The notes below the pieces were generated by a model. The model saw only the letters and a list, made by a program, of their open reading frames with translations, had not been told where the DNA came from and did not search any database. The position numbers and the translations under genes were made by a program. A stretch of 9,964 bases of DNA, taken from the NCBI GenBank assembly GCA_028706415.1, contig JAQWBK010000056.1, positions 1 through 9,964 on the forward strand, written 5' to 3'. Of the stretch, positions 1-6,099 are shown in pieces. Each line of letters begins with the position of its first letter. Positions within the stretch are counted from its first letter, which is position 1. The DNA is from Oscillospiraceae bacterium. GTDB taxonomy: Bacteria > Bacillota > Clostridia > Oscillospirales > Acutalibacteraceae.

Positions 1-122
1 CCTCTTTTTGCCGTTTTTCCAATGTGGAAACTGTTAGTATCCTTATTTTTCCACATAATTGAGGAGGTAAATCTGTACAGGCGGTTAAATAACCTTTACT
101 TAAATCACACCTAATAATCCAC
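1..122. other. Gene-free left edge downstream of the DUF6062 gene
   Basis: No gene can be supported here. On the plus strand two reading frames run in from the window edge. One is open to a double TAA at 112-117 and the other to a TGA at 60-62. Neither gives a recognisable protein of useful length. The segment NVETVSIL in the second frame faintly resembles the HVETV-type tail of RlmD/TrmA-like RNA methyltransferases, but this is too short to call. The main visible structure is the set of inverted repeats at 16-56. Confidence 0.4.
16..56. repeat. Overlapping inverted repeats sharing a TGTGGAAA arm
   Basis: ATGTGGAAA (22-30) is perfectly complementary to TTTCCACAT (48-56) with a 17-nt loop. 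The same arm can instead pair with TTTCCA (16-21) to form TTTCCA-atg-TGGAAA. The two hairpins are mutually exclusive. They lie about 70 bases past the stop of the minus-strand DUF6062 gene and could help end its transcript, but neither side has a clean T tract directly after a GC-rich stem. They may equally belong to whatever lies left of the window. Confidence 0.4.
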
Positions 123-812
123 TCAGTATCTGGAGGTCAACCACCAAACAGAACGCTCAATTGAATCTTTGGAATTGCCCCAGTCAGCCCCCTCTTGGTT
201 GTTGCGATAGTCAAACATTTTTATAAAATGAGAAACATCCGACCGCAACTCCTTGAGAGAAGACTGACAAATCTCTGATGCCGCTTTTGCGAAATAGGAT
301 ATCTCTTTTTTACTCATTTTTGCAGTGGCTGTTTCAATAAGCTGTGAGAAATGAGGCAGACAAAGTGCCGGCTGCTGTTCAAAAAGAGCACGAAAGTCCC
401 TTTCATTTTCCCAAAGGCGACAAATGGTTGCCAGCATACGCTCCATTGCCCAGTTCACCTGATTGCATACAAAGCAAGTACAAACCGACTCCCTCGCTGA
501 CTTGGCTTGTTTTTTAGAGCTTTTGCCAAGCAGCGGAACCCCATTAAAAATCTGCTTTTCCATTTCTTCAAGATGGCTTTCAAGTATTAACGCAACTCCC
601 AGACGATTGCGTCTTTTCATCATCATCTGAAAATGATCAATGCAAAAGCCAAGTTTATTGGTTTCCTGACGAACATCCGGCTCCATCATCGCCGCTCCGG
701 TTATATAATCCACCACGCGGTCTTCAAGAAGGTTACGCAGCCTGCATATAGGACATCCGTCGCGGGGTTCAAAAACCTCACTTATCGGTATGCTGGTTAT
801 ATCATCCCGCAT
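123..812 (-). CDS. DUF6062 family protein with paired Cys/His motifs
   Basis: I recognise this as DUF6062, an uncharacterised cytoplasmic family common in Clostridia. The opening (IPISEVFEPRDGCPIC), the DVRQETNKLGFC block and the ending (FDYRNNQEGADWGNSKDS) match my memory of the family. The product is 229 aa. An upstream GTG at 821 is in frame, but the AAAGG ribosome binding site directly abuts it. The ATG at 812 sits 9 nt after the same site and is the better start. Two similar units are visible: C20-x2-C23-x33-C57-x2-H60-F and C113-x2-C116-x34-C151-x2-H154-F. This suggests an internal duplication and two possible metal sites (inference). There is no signal peptide or membrane segment. The gene diverges from the ogg gene. 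The function is unknown. Confidence 0.85.
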   Translation of the reverse strand: MRDDITSIPISEVFEPRDGCPICRLRNLLEDRVVDYITGAAMMEPDVRQETNKLGFCIDHFQMMMKRRNRLGVALILESHLEEMEKQIFNGVPLLGKSSKKQAKSARESVCTCFVCNQVNWAMERMLATICRLWENERDFRALFEQQPALCLPHFSQLIETATAKMSKKEISYFAKAASEICQSSLKELRSDVSHFIKMFDYRNNQEGADWGNSKDSIERSVWWLTSRY

Positions 813-878
813 ATTTACCACCCTTTCCGGTTTAAATAACTCAATATTTTAAATTTCAGTTTTTTTAATAAATATCCT

Positions 879-908
879 ATGTTATAATAACATTAAACAG
901 TTTTAATG
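879..908. repeat. Two overlapping AT-rich palindromes in the divergent promoter region
   Basis: ATGTTAT-A-ATAACAT (879-893) is a perfect 7-bp inverted repeat around one base. CATTAAA-cagt-TTTAATG (891-908) is a second perfect 7-bp inverted repeat that shares three bases with the first. They lie between the start of the DUF6062 gene and the likely -10 box of the ogg gene. They could be operator sites or a small cruciform. The low GC content also makes a chance origin possible. Confidence 0.35.
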
Positions 909-935
909 TATAGACCAATACCATTAATCTGTCTG
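907..935 (-). promoter_or_regulatory. Possible promoter for the DUF6062 gene
   Basis: Read on the minus strand, CAGACA (935-930) and TATACA (912-907) are 17 bp apart and each matches 4 of 6 consensus bases. The transcript would start near 900 and have a leader of roughly 90 nt. The region is very AT-rich, so other boxes are possible. The -35 element would overlap the extended -10 of the divergent ogg promoter. Confidence 0.25.
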
Positions 936-942
936 TTATAAT
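934..942 (+). promoter_or_regulatory. Extended -10 promoter for the ogg gene
   Basis: TGT-TATAAT is a perfect -10 hexamer (937-942) with the TG of an extended -10. No good -35 box sits 16-18 bp upstream; TAGACC at 911-916 is too far away. Extended -10 promoters often tolerate this. Transcription would begin near 949, giving a leader of about 47 nt before the TTG start. A second TATAAT at 883-888 lies within a palindrome and is a weaker alternative. Confidence 0.5.
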
Positions 943-982
943 ACTAATTTCAATAAGAAACATTCATACTGTTCTCAAGTAT

Positions 983-998
983 AAGGAGAATTAAATTG
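983..998 (+). promoter_or_regulatory. Ribosome binding site that fixes a TTG start
   Basis: AAGGAG at 983-988 is followed after 7 nt by TTG at 996-998. No ATG or GTG start is suitably placed in this frame, and the protein from this TTG begins just ahead of the conserved OGG N-terminal domain. The TTG is therefore the likely start of the ogg gene. Confidence 0.75.
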
Positions 999-1829
999 AA
1001 AATACATAACCTCAAAACCGGTATCATTGTTTCTGAAGTAGAGGACTTTGACCTTGAACAGACTCTGGACTGCGGACAGTGCTTCCGCTTTTCGCAAACC
1101 CCTGACGGCGGATGGCATGGCGTCGCAGCAGACCACCCCTTGACTCTTTATCAAACTCCTGAGGGCATTCTTTTTGAAAGTATTACACCAGATGAGTTTA
1201 ATGGCTTCTGGCGGAAATATTTTGATATTGATCGGGATTATAAGGCAATAAGAAACAGCTTTCCCGACCATCCCGCATTAAGGCAGAGTACCGGATTCAC
1301 CCCCGGAACGCGCATTTTAAGGCAGGATGCATGGGAAGCACTTATTTCGTTTATCATTTCCCAAAACAATAATATAAAGCGAATAAAGGGCATTATCGAA
1401 AGGCTTTGCCGGAATTTCGGCTCGCCCTGCGGTAACGATTTTGCCTTCCCCTCCCCCTCCTCCCTTGCCTGTCTTGATGAACAGGATCTTCAGTTACTTA
1501 GGGCAGGCTGGCGTTCGGCATATATTCTGGATGCCGCCCATAAGGTAAACTCCGGTCAGCTTGATCTTTCCGAAATATCTCTCATGCCTATTAAAGAGGC
1601 TAGAGAAGCGTTGCAAACCATACACGGTGTCGGGCCAAAGGTTGCGGAATGTGTGTTGCTTTACGGGATGGGACGACTTGAAGCCTTTCCCCTTGATGTC
1701 TGGATGAAACGAGCCATGACTCAGCTTTTTCCGGAGTATACACCCGACAGCTTTGGCGAATATGCAGGAATTGCACAGCAGTATATATTCCACTATTGTC
1801 GAAGCAACCCCCACTGTTTAGAAAAGTAA
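996..1829 (+). CDS. ogg: 8-oxoguanine DNA glycosylase/AP lyase, OGG1 family
   Basis: Base-excision repair enzyme that removes 8-oxoguanine from DNA and can nick the abasic site. The protein is 277 aa. Residues 1-105 resemble the OGG N-terminal domain (DCGQCFRF at 25-32). Residues 110-245 form the HhH-GPD core. The core has SQNNNIKRI at 122-130, matching the conserved NNN of OGG1, and the helix-hairpin-helix HGVGPKVAE at 210-218. By family knowledge K215 is the Schiff-base lysine and D234 (in FPLDVW) the catalytic aspartate. Homologous bacterial enzymes are known in Clostridium. The start is TTG with a strong AAGGAG site. The gene has its own likely promoter and lies 175 bp upstream of fba, with no sign of a shared operon. 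It ends in NPHCLEK, a plausible natural C-terminus. Confidence 0.92.
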   Translation: MKIHNLKTGIIVSEVEDFDLEQTLDCGQCFRFSQTPDGGWHGVAADHPLTLYQTPEGILFESITPDEFNGFWRKYFDIDRDYKAIRNSFPDHPALRQSTGFTPGTRILRQDAWEALISFIISQNNNIKRIKGIIERLCRNFGSPCGNDFAFPSPSSLACLDEQDLQLLRAGWRSAYILDAAHKVNSGQLDLSEISLMPIKEAREALQTIHGVGPKVAECVLLYGMGRLEAFPLDVWMKRAMTQLFPEYTPDSFGEYAGIAQQYIFHYCRSNPHCLEK

Positions 1830-1932
1830 TATGATATAGTATTTTATGGCTATGGCATACTGTACAATAAACCGTCAGAATAAGCAGGATAATTTTTTAA
1901 CAATCCCCCTTTTTATTTCGAGGAAAATACGG

Positions 1933-1938
1933 TATAAT
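1933..1938 (+). promoter_or_regulatory. Likely -10 box of the fba promoter
   Basis: A perfect TATAAT lies 67 bp before the fba start in the 175-bp gap after ogg. The sequence 17 bp upstream (TTTTTA at 1910-1915) is a poor -35 match and there is no extended TG. The promoter is therefore supported mainly by the -10 box and its position. A start near 1945 would give a leader of about 60 nt. Confidence 0.4.
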
Positions 1939-2004
1939 ATTTTTATTATGATTTAACATTTTCGGAGATAGTATTTTTCGTACATCTGAAAGGAATGGTA
2001 AAAG

Positions 2005-2940
2005 ATGCCGTTAGTAAACACCAAAGGAATGTTTAAAAAAGCCTATGAAGGCGGATATGCCATCGGTGCATTCAATGTAAATAATATGGAGATTGTGCAG
2101 GGGATTATCCAAGCCTGCAAGGATCTTAATTCGCCTGTTATCCTGCAGGTATCGGGTTCGGCACGCAAATATGCACATCATAAATATCTTTATCACATGG
2201 TGACAGCCGCCGAGGAGGAAACCGGAATTCCGATTGCCCTTCACCTTGACCACGGCTCCGGATTTGAGCTTTGTAAGGAATGTATTGACGGCGGTTTTAC
2301 CTCTGTTATGATTGATGGTTCCCATCTCAGCTTTGAAGAAAATGTTGAGGTAACGAAAAAAGTTGTGGAATATGCCCATCAGCGCAATGTCACCGTCGAG
2401 GGCGAGCTTGGACAGCTGGCCGGTATTGAGGATGAAGTCAGTGTAGACCAGGATAACGCCTCTTATACCGACCCCGAGCAGGTACAGGAGTTTGTTACGC
2501 GTACCGGCGTTGATTCCCTTGCAATAGCCATAGGCACCAGCCACGGCGCATTTAAATTTAAACCCGGACAGAAACCCCAGTTGCGCTTTGATATTTTGCA
2601 GGAAGTAATGGATCGTCTGCCCGGATTTCCGATTGTCCTACATGGTGCATCCTCGGTCATGCCCGAATATGTATCGACCATCAATCAATATGGTGGCCAG
2701 ATGGCGGACGCAATAGGAATTCCGGAAGATATGCTCCGCAGGGCTGCAAGCATGGCGGTATGTAAAATAAATGTCGATTCAGATCTGCGGCTTGCCATGA
2801 CAGCCGGAATACGCAAGCATCTTGCATTAAACCCCACCCATTTTGACCCGCGCCAATATTTAACAGACGGTCGGGATTGCATTACCGCTGTTGTTAAAAA
2901 TAAGATTGAAAATGTCCTAGGTTGCTCGGGCAAAGCATAA
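2005..2940 (+). CDS. fba: Fructose-1,6-bisphosphate aldolase, class II
   Basis: Glycolytic and gluconeogenic enzyme that reversibly splits fructose 1,6-bisphosphate into glyceraldehyde 3-phosphate and dihydroxyacetone phosphate, using a divalent metal (usually zinc) in the cytoplasm. The product is 311 aa, normal for the class. Visible signatures are GAFNVNN (21-27), LHLDHG (79-84) with catalytic D82 and metal ligand H83, VEGELG (131-136), GTSHGAFK (177-184) with H180, and VLHGASS (211-217) with H213. Substrate phosphate-binding residues are expected in the NVDSD segment near the C-terminus. AAAGGA at 1989-1994 lies 10 nt before the ATG. The gene has its own promoter-like box, converges on hisE and ends 14 nt before a strong hairpin. 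It is a housekeeping gene with no evident link to histidine synthesis. Confidence 0.95.
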   Translation: MPLVNTKGMFKKAYEGGYAIGAFNVNNMEIVQGIIQACKDLNSPVILQVSGSARKYAHHKYLYHMVTAAEEETGIPIALHLDHGSGFELCKECIDGGFTSVMIDGSHLSFEENVEVTKKVVEYAHQRNVTVEGELGQLAGIEDEVSVDQDNASYTDPEQVQEFVTRTGVDSLAIAIGTSHGAFKFKPGQKPQLRFDILQEVMDRLPGFPIVLHGASSVMPEYVSTINQYGGQMADAIGIPEDMLRRAASMAVCKINVDSDLRLAMTAGIRKHLALNPTHFDPRQYLTDGRDCITAVVKNKIENVLGCSGKA

Positions 2941-2954
2941 ATTTTAATTTTTTA

Positions 2955-2983
2955 ATACCCCCGCCGGTTTTCGGCGGGGGTAT
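2955..2983 (+). terminator. 12-bp GC-rich hairpin between converging fba and hisE
   Basis: ATACCCCCGCCG (2955-2966) and CGGCGGGGGTAT (2972-2983) form a perfect 12-bp stem with a 5-nt loop. The stem starts 14 nt after the fba stop and, on the other strand, 2 nt after the hisE stop. The plus-strand tail is moderately T-rich (TATTTC, then TTTTT shortly after). The minus-strand tail is A-rich. It therefore looks best as an fba terminator and probably also serves as the 3' boundary or stabiliser of the his mRNA. Confidence 0.85.
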
Positions 2984-2985
2984 TT

Positions 2986-3312
2986 CTATGTGTTTTTATC
3001 TGTTTTATTAATCGTTTTCAAGTTACCCGGCGTTTTGTGGCGTTCATTCAAGGTGTCGGCAACCTCCTCCGGTTTTATGCCCTGTTGTGCCATCAGCACC
3101 AAAATATGATATGTCAAATCTGCAATTTCACCCACGGTTTCTTGGTTAATACCGTTTTTTGCGGCGATTAAAACTTCGGCGGTCTCCTCCCCCACCTTTT
3201 TTAATATTTTATCTATTCCTTTATTAAAGAGATATCTTGTATAGGAATTTTCAATTGGATTGTCTCTACGGTCTATTATTGTATCGTAAACGCTTAGTAT
3301 ACAATCATTCAC
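2986..3312 (-). CDS. hisE: Phosphoribosyl-ATP pyrophosphatase
   Basis: Hydrolyses PR-ATP to PR-AMP and pyrophosphate, the second step of histidine synthesis. The 108-aa product is a stand-alone HisE of the MazG-like alpha-helical fold. It carries NSYTRYLFNKG (22-32) and KILKKVGEETAEV (35-47), whose E42/E43/E46 are expected metal ligands. GEIADLTYH (61-69) holds the second acidic set, E62 and D65. The start is GTG, the only suitable start in frame before an upstream stop. AAGGGTGAT lies 8 nt before it and immediately follows the hisA::hisI stop, suggesting translational coupling. In many bacteria HisE is the C-terminal half of HisIE. Here it is separate because HisI is fused to HisA instead. 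The last roughly 15 residues are polar and probably disordered. Confidence 0.93.
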   Translation of the reverse strand: MNDCILSVYDTIIDRRDNPIENSYTRYLFNKGIDKILKKVGEETAEVLIAAKNGINQETVGEIADLTYHILVLMAQQGIKPEEVADTLNERHKTPGNLKTINKTDKNT

Positions 3313-3328
3313 ATTAAGTCATCACCCT

Positions 3329-4348
3329 TCATAAAATCTTCTTATAAAAACAGGAATGAGCCCCTGTATGACACGCTGCCCCAGTTTGCTCTACCCTGAC
3401 AAGCAAAGTATCATCATCACAGTCCGCTGCAATGGATAAAACACGCTGGAAATGGCCGCTTGTTGAACCCTTGTTCCATAATTCCTGTCTTGATCTGCTC
3501 CAGAACCATGTAGTACCTGTCTCTATGGTCCGCTTCAGTGAATCCAAGCTCATGTAAGCCAGCATCAGCACCCTGCCGGTGTCATCTTCCTGAACAATAG
3601 CGGGGATTAAATCGCTTTTTTGAAACAAAAGTCCAAGATCCGCAGCAACAATGGCCGATGGGAGATCAAGGGTGCCGCTGTAAAGTGATTTACCGCAAAT
3701 TGCGCCATAAATCCCCTCATCCGCCAGCGCTTTAATATGTTTAATATCTTTTATACCGCCCGATGCGATTATATCGCAGGAAACCGATTTTGAAAGCTCT
3801 GAAAGCTGAACAAAATTCGGGCCTTCAAGGGTTCCGTCTTTTGAAATATCGGTGTATATCAGGGTCTTTACTCCGATTTTTTCCATCTGCTTTGCCATTT
3901 GGATAAAAGGGATATCCGAAACCTCCAACCAACCCTCGGCTGCCACCATACCATTTACCGCATCAATGCCCACCGCAATTTTGTCACCGTATGTTTCGAC
4001 CGCTTGGCGCACAAACTGAGGATTTTTCAGGGCAGCCGAACCTAATATACAGCGTGAAATACCCCTCGACAGGTAGAATTCGATAGTCTCCATATCGCGG
4101 ATACCCCCGCCAAGCTGCACTTTTAACCCGCTTATTTTAGCTATTTCAAGAAATATTTCAGAGTTGATACGCCTGCCTGTCCTTGCACCGTCAAGATCCA
4201 CCATATGCAGCCACTGCGCTCCGGCATTCCGGAACGAGCAGGCGGTATCAAGGGGGCTTTCGGCGACCTGGTGAACGGTTGAAAAATCCCCCTTATATAA
4301 ACGGACACACTGCCCATCTTTTATATCTATTGCAGGAAATATTACCAT
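3329..4348 (-). CDS. hisA-hisI: HisA-HisI fusion: ProFAR isomerase / PR-AMP cyclohydrolase
   Basis: A 339-aa protein joining two pathway enzymes in one frame. Residues 1 to about 237 are a full HisA (beta-alpha)8 barrel. They include IFPAIDIKDGQCVRL (3-17) with catalytic D8, QLGGGIRD (78-85), VGIDAVNG (126-133) with catalytic D129, YTDISKDGT (165-173) and IASGGIKD (194-201). Residues from about 240 to 339 are a full HisI domain. They include LIPAIVQ (247-253), FWSRSRQELWNKG (282-294), the metal motif DCDDD (309-313), and cysteines C326 and C333 in ACHTG and SCFY. There is almost no linker. HisI catalyses step 3 and HisA step 4, so the fusion links consecutive reactions. AGAAAGG lies 8 nt before the ATG. 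In the usual order hisF lies between hisA and hisI; here it is gone. Both domains keep their key residues, so both are probably active. Confidence 0.95.
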   Translation of the reverse strand: MVIFPAIDIKDGQCVRLYKGDFSTVHQVAESPLDTACSFRNAGAQWLHMVDLDGARTGRRINSEIFLEIAKISGLKVQLGGGIRDMETIEFYLSRGISRCILGSAALKNPQFVRQAVETYGDKIAVGIDAVNGMVAAEGWLEVSDIPFIQMAKQMEKIGVKTLIYTDISKDGTLEGPNFVQLSELSKSVSCDIIASGGIKDIKHIKALADEGIYGAICGKSLYSGTLDLPSAIVAADLGLLFQKSDLIPAIVQEDDTGRVLMLAYMSLDSLKRTIETGTTWFWSRSRQELWNKGSTSGHFQRVLSIAADCDDDTLLVRVEQTGAACHTGAHSCFYKKIL

Positions 4349-4419
4349 CCATTATACCTTTCTGCGTCTTTGCGCTTGTTTTAATACATTGGTTGTGAAT
4401 ATGTAATGCGAAACCCAGA

Positions 4420-4439
4420 GTAAAGCAATAACGCTTTAC
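4420..4439 (-). repeat. Hairpin across the hisB stop codon
   Basis: GTAAAGC (4420-4426) and GCTTTAC (4433-4439) form a perfect 7-bp stem with a 6-nt loop that spans the hisB TAA. No T tract follows on the minus strand, so it is not a standard terminator. It could slow exonucleases or tune expression of hisB against hisA::hisI, or it could be chance. It sits at the edge of the 87-bp gap where hisH is usually found. Confidence 0.35.
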
Positions 4440-5008
4440 AGGGTGCCCTTGGTTGAGAGTATGCCCTCTCTTGGCAATACCGCCAGCCGAATTGCATGAG
4501 CCGCTGCCTTATACAAAGCTTCGGTCATGTGATGGGCGTTGCCGCCATATTCAATCTTCATATGAAGGGTTATTCCCGCATTAAACGCGAGGGCACGGAA
4601 AAATTCGGCGGTAAGGCAGGTGTCATATTCTCCCATACGATTTTCTGAAAAGACAGCATCAAATACAAGGAAGGGGCGGCCGCTGACATCCACCGCAGCA
4701 AATGCAAGAGCCTCATCCATGGGAAGGATAAAACTTCCGAAACGAGTTATTCCTCCCTTGTCACCCAATGCCTCTGCCAGTGCCTTTCCTAAGGCAATTC
4801 CGGTATCCTCTACGGTATGATGACCATCAACATTCAAATCACCTTTAACCTTAACCGTCATACCAAAACCGCCGTGTACAGCAAAAGCCTCCAGCATGTG
4901 GTCAAAGAAACCGATGCCGGTAGAAATCTCTACTTCTCCCCCGTCAAGGCATATCTTTGTAATAATATCCGTTTCCTTTGTTTTTCGATTGCATTTGCCA
5001 ATTCTCAT
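4436..5008 (-). CDS. hisB: Imidazoleglycerol-phosphate dehydratase
   Basis: Dehydrates imidazole glycerol phosphate to imidazole acetol phosphate, a manganese-dependent step. The 190-aa length is that of the monofunctional enzyme, with no phosphatase domain. The two pseudo-repeat metal motifs are clear: HHTVED at 63-68 and HHMTEALYKAAAH at 159-171. GIGFFDHML (31-39) and the closing STKG are also typical. The ATG overlaps the hisC stop as ATGA, indicating translational coupling to hisC. Its substrate is the product of HisHF, which is not encoded in this window, so the cell must have that enzyme elsewhere for hisB to be useful in de novo synthesis. Confidence 0.95.
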   Translation of the reverse strand: MRIGKCNRKTKETDIITKICLDGGEVEISTGIGFFDHMLEAFAVHGGFGMTVKVKGDLNVDGHHTVEDTGIALGKALAEALGDKGGITRFGSFILPMDEALAFAAVDVSGRPFLVFDAVFSENRMGEYDTCLTAEFFRALAFNAGITLHMKIEYGGNAHHMTEALYKAAAHAIRLAVLPREGILSTKGTL

Positions 5009-6078
5009 TTTGTCTTCCCGCCCTTCTTTTTAAGATGATTTTCCAAAACCCGAAGTAGCTCAGAATTTTCACCCTGTGTCCCCGCGGTTATACGAAGAAA
5101 ATCATTTCCGAAGTTTCTTACTATTATGCCGTTTTTGGCAAGATTCTTAAATACTTCTCCTGCATCATTAAGCTTTATAAAGGCAAAATTTGTACAGCTG
5201 TCATATATTCGGGTGATAAGCCCGTTTTTCTCCAGCCTTCGCAACCCATCCATAATGTAATTCCGCGAATCAAGAATTGTATTTATAAATTCTGTATGAT
5301 AAAGCTTATTTTTCAGCACAATTCTAGCCATTGCCTGTGAAACCGAATTGACATTATAAGGCGACTTTGCAGAGCGAAGAACGGATGTAAGCTGAGAATT
5401 CGCAACGGCAAAGCCGATACGCAAGCCGGCCACCCCAATGGCTTTTGAGCAGGTGCGAAGCAGTATGAGATTATCATATTCATGTGCTTCCATAATTAAA
5501 GACTGATCCCAGAAATCCATATATGCCTCATCCAGAATGACTAAAGCATCTGTACTCCTAATAAGACGGCGCATCTCCCCCGTCTTTATCCCAAGAGAGG
5601 TGGGATTACATGGATTGGAAAAAATGATTAAGCGAATATTTTGCTCTGCTGCCGTATTGATAATCAGGTCAATATCGGCCGTCATATCTTGGCTCTTATC
5701 AAAAATAACACATGGATTTTCGGTTATCGAGGTATAAAAGCGATACATCGAAAAATCGGGTGACAAGGTCAATACCTTTTCACCTTTTTGCAAAAATGTA
5801 GACATAATAATTGAAATCAACTCATCCGATCCGTTGCCCGCAGTGACATAATCGGAAGAAATTCCATATAAAGAGGCAAAATCAGAACACAGCTCGAAAG
5901 CAAGCGGATCCGGATAGCGATTGAGAGCTACACCTGCTACTTCATTAAGCATTGCTTGTCTGTCTTCAGGTGTGGGTAGCAAAAAGGATTCGTTTGCATC
6001 AAGCCTGATGCGATATGCCCCTTTAATCGGGTCATAGGGTTTCAGATTTTGGGCTTTGGGTGCGAGGGTATATGACAT
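5005..6078 (-). CDS. hisC: Histidinol-phosphate aminotransferase
   Basis: PLP-dependent class I/II aminotransferase that converts imidazole acetol phosphate and glutamate to histidinol phosphate and 2-oxoglutarate. The product is 357 aa, normal for HisC. Family landmarks are RLDANES (25-31), GNGSDELI (81-88), NPCNPT (155-160) with N158, DEAYMDF (183-189) with D183 and Y186, the Schiff-base lysine K212 in CSKAIGVAGLRIG, and R220. GAAAGGA lies 13-14 nt before the ATG, with a closer GAGG 4 nt before it. The gene follows hisD by 21 bp and overlaps hisB by 4 nt. Aromatic aminotransferase side activity is possible for this family, but the operon position supports HisC. Confidence 0.95.
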   Translation of the reverse strand: MSYTLAPKAQNLKPYDPIKGAYRIRLDANESFLLPTPEDRQAMLNEVAGVALNRYPDPLAFELCSDFASLYGISSDYVTAGNGSDELISIIMSTFLQKGEKVLTLSPDFSMYRFYTSITENPCVIFDKSQDMTADIDLIINTAAEQNIRLIIFSNPCNPTSLGIKTGEMRRLIRSTDALVILDEAYMDFWDQSLIMEAHEYDNLILLRTCSKAIGVAGLRIGFAVANSQLTSVLRSAKSPYNVNSVSQAMARIVLKNKLYHTEFINTILDSRNYIMDGLRRLEKNGLITRIYDSCTNFAFIKLNDAGEVFKNLAKNGIIVRNFGNDFLRITAGTQGENSELLRVLENHLKKKGGKTK

Positions 6079-6099
6079 CCGACCTCATTCCTTTCGAGG

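Noticed and set aside
24..55. DnaA boxes (TTTTCCACA and an inverted partner)
   Set aside because: They match the TTATCCACA consensus imperfectly, occur only as the arms of the inverted repeat, and there is no origin-like context.
1..62. C-terminal remnant of an RlmD/TrmA-like RNA methyltransferase (NVETVSIL then a stop at 60-62)
   Set aside because: Only about 19 codons are visible, with a handful of matching residues and no catalytic motif. The left flank would be needed.
1833..1868. Extra promoter boxes just after ogg (TATAGT and TACAAT)
   Set aside because: No -35 partner was found, and a better TATAAT lies closer to fba at 1933-1938.
3329..4348. Possibility that the HisA part is a HisA/HisF chimera made by recombination between the two paralogous barrels
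   Set aside because: The C-terminal half keeps HisA signatures (YTDISKDGTLEGPN, IASGGIKD followed by the CGKSLYSG segment) and none of the HisF ones, such as a SMDRDGT-like strand, so it is HisA throughout.
3329..4348. PriA-type HisA that also does the TrpF reaction
   Set aside because: No trp genes are present, and the sequence follows the ordinary HisA pattern. PriA is typical of Actinobacteria, which this window does not resemble.
4349..4435. Remnant of hisH in the hisB/hisA gap
   Set aside because: Translation of all frames of the minus strand shows no glutamine amidotransferase motif such as a QFHPE-like segment or a DYGMGN-like start.
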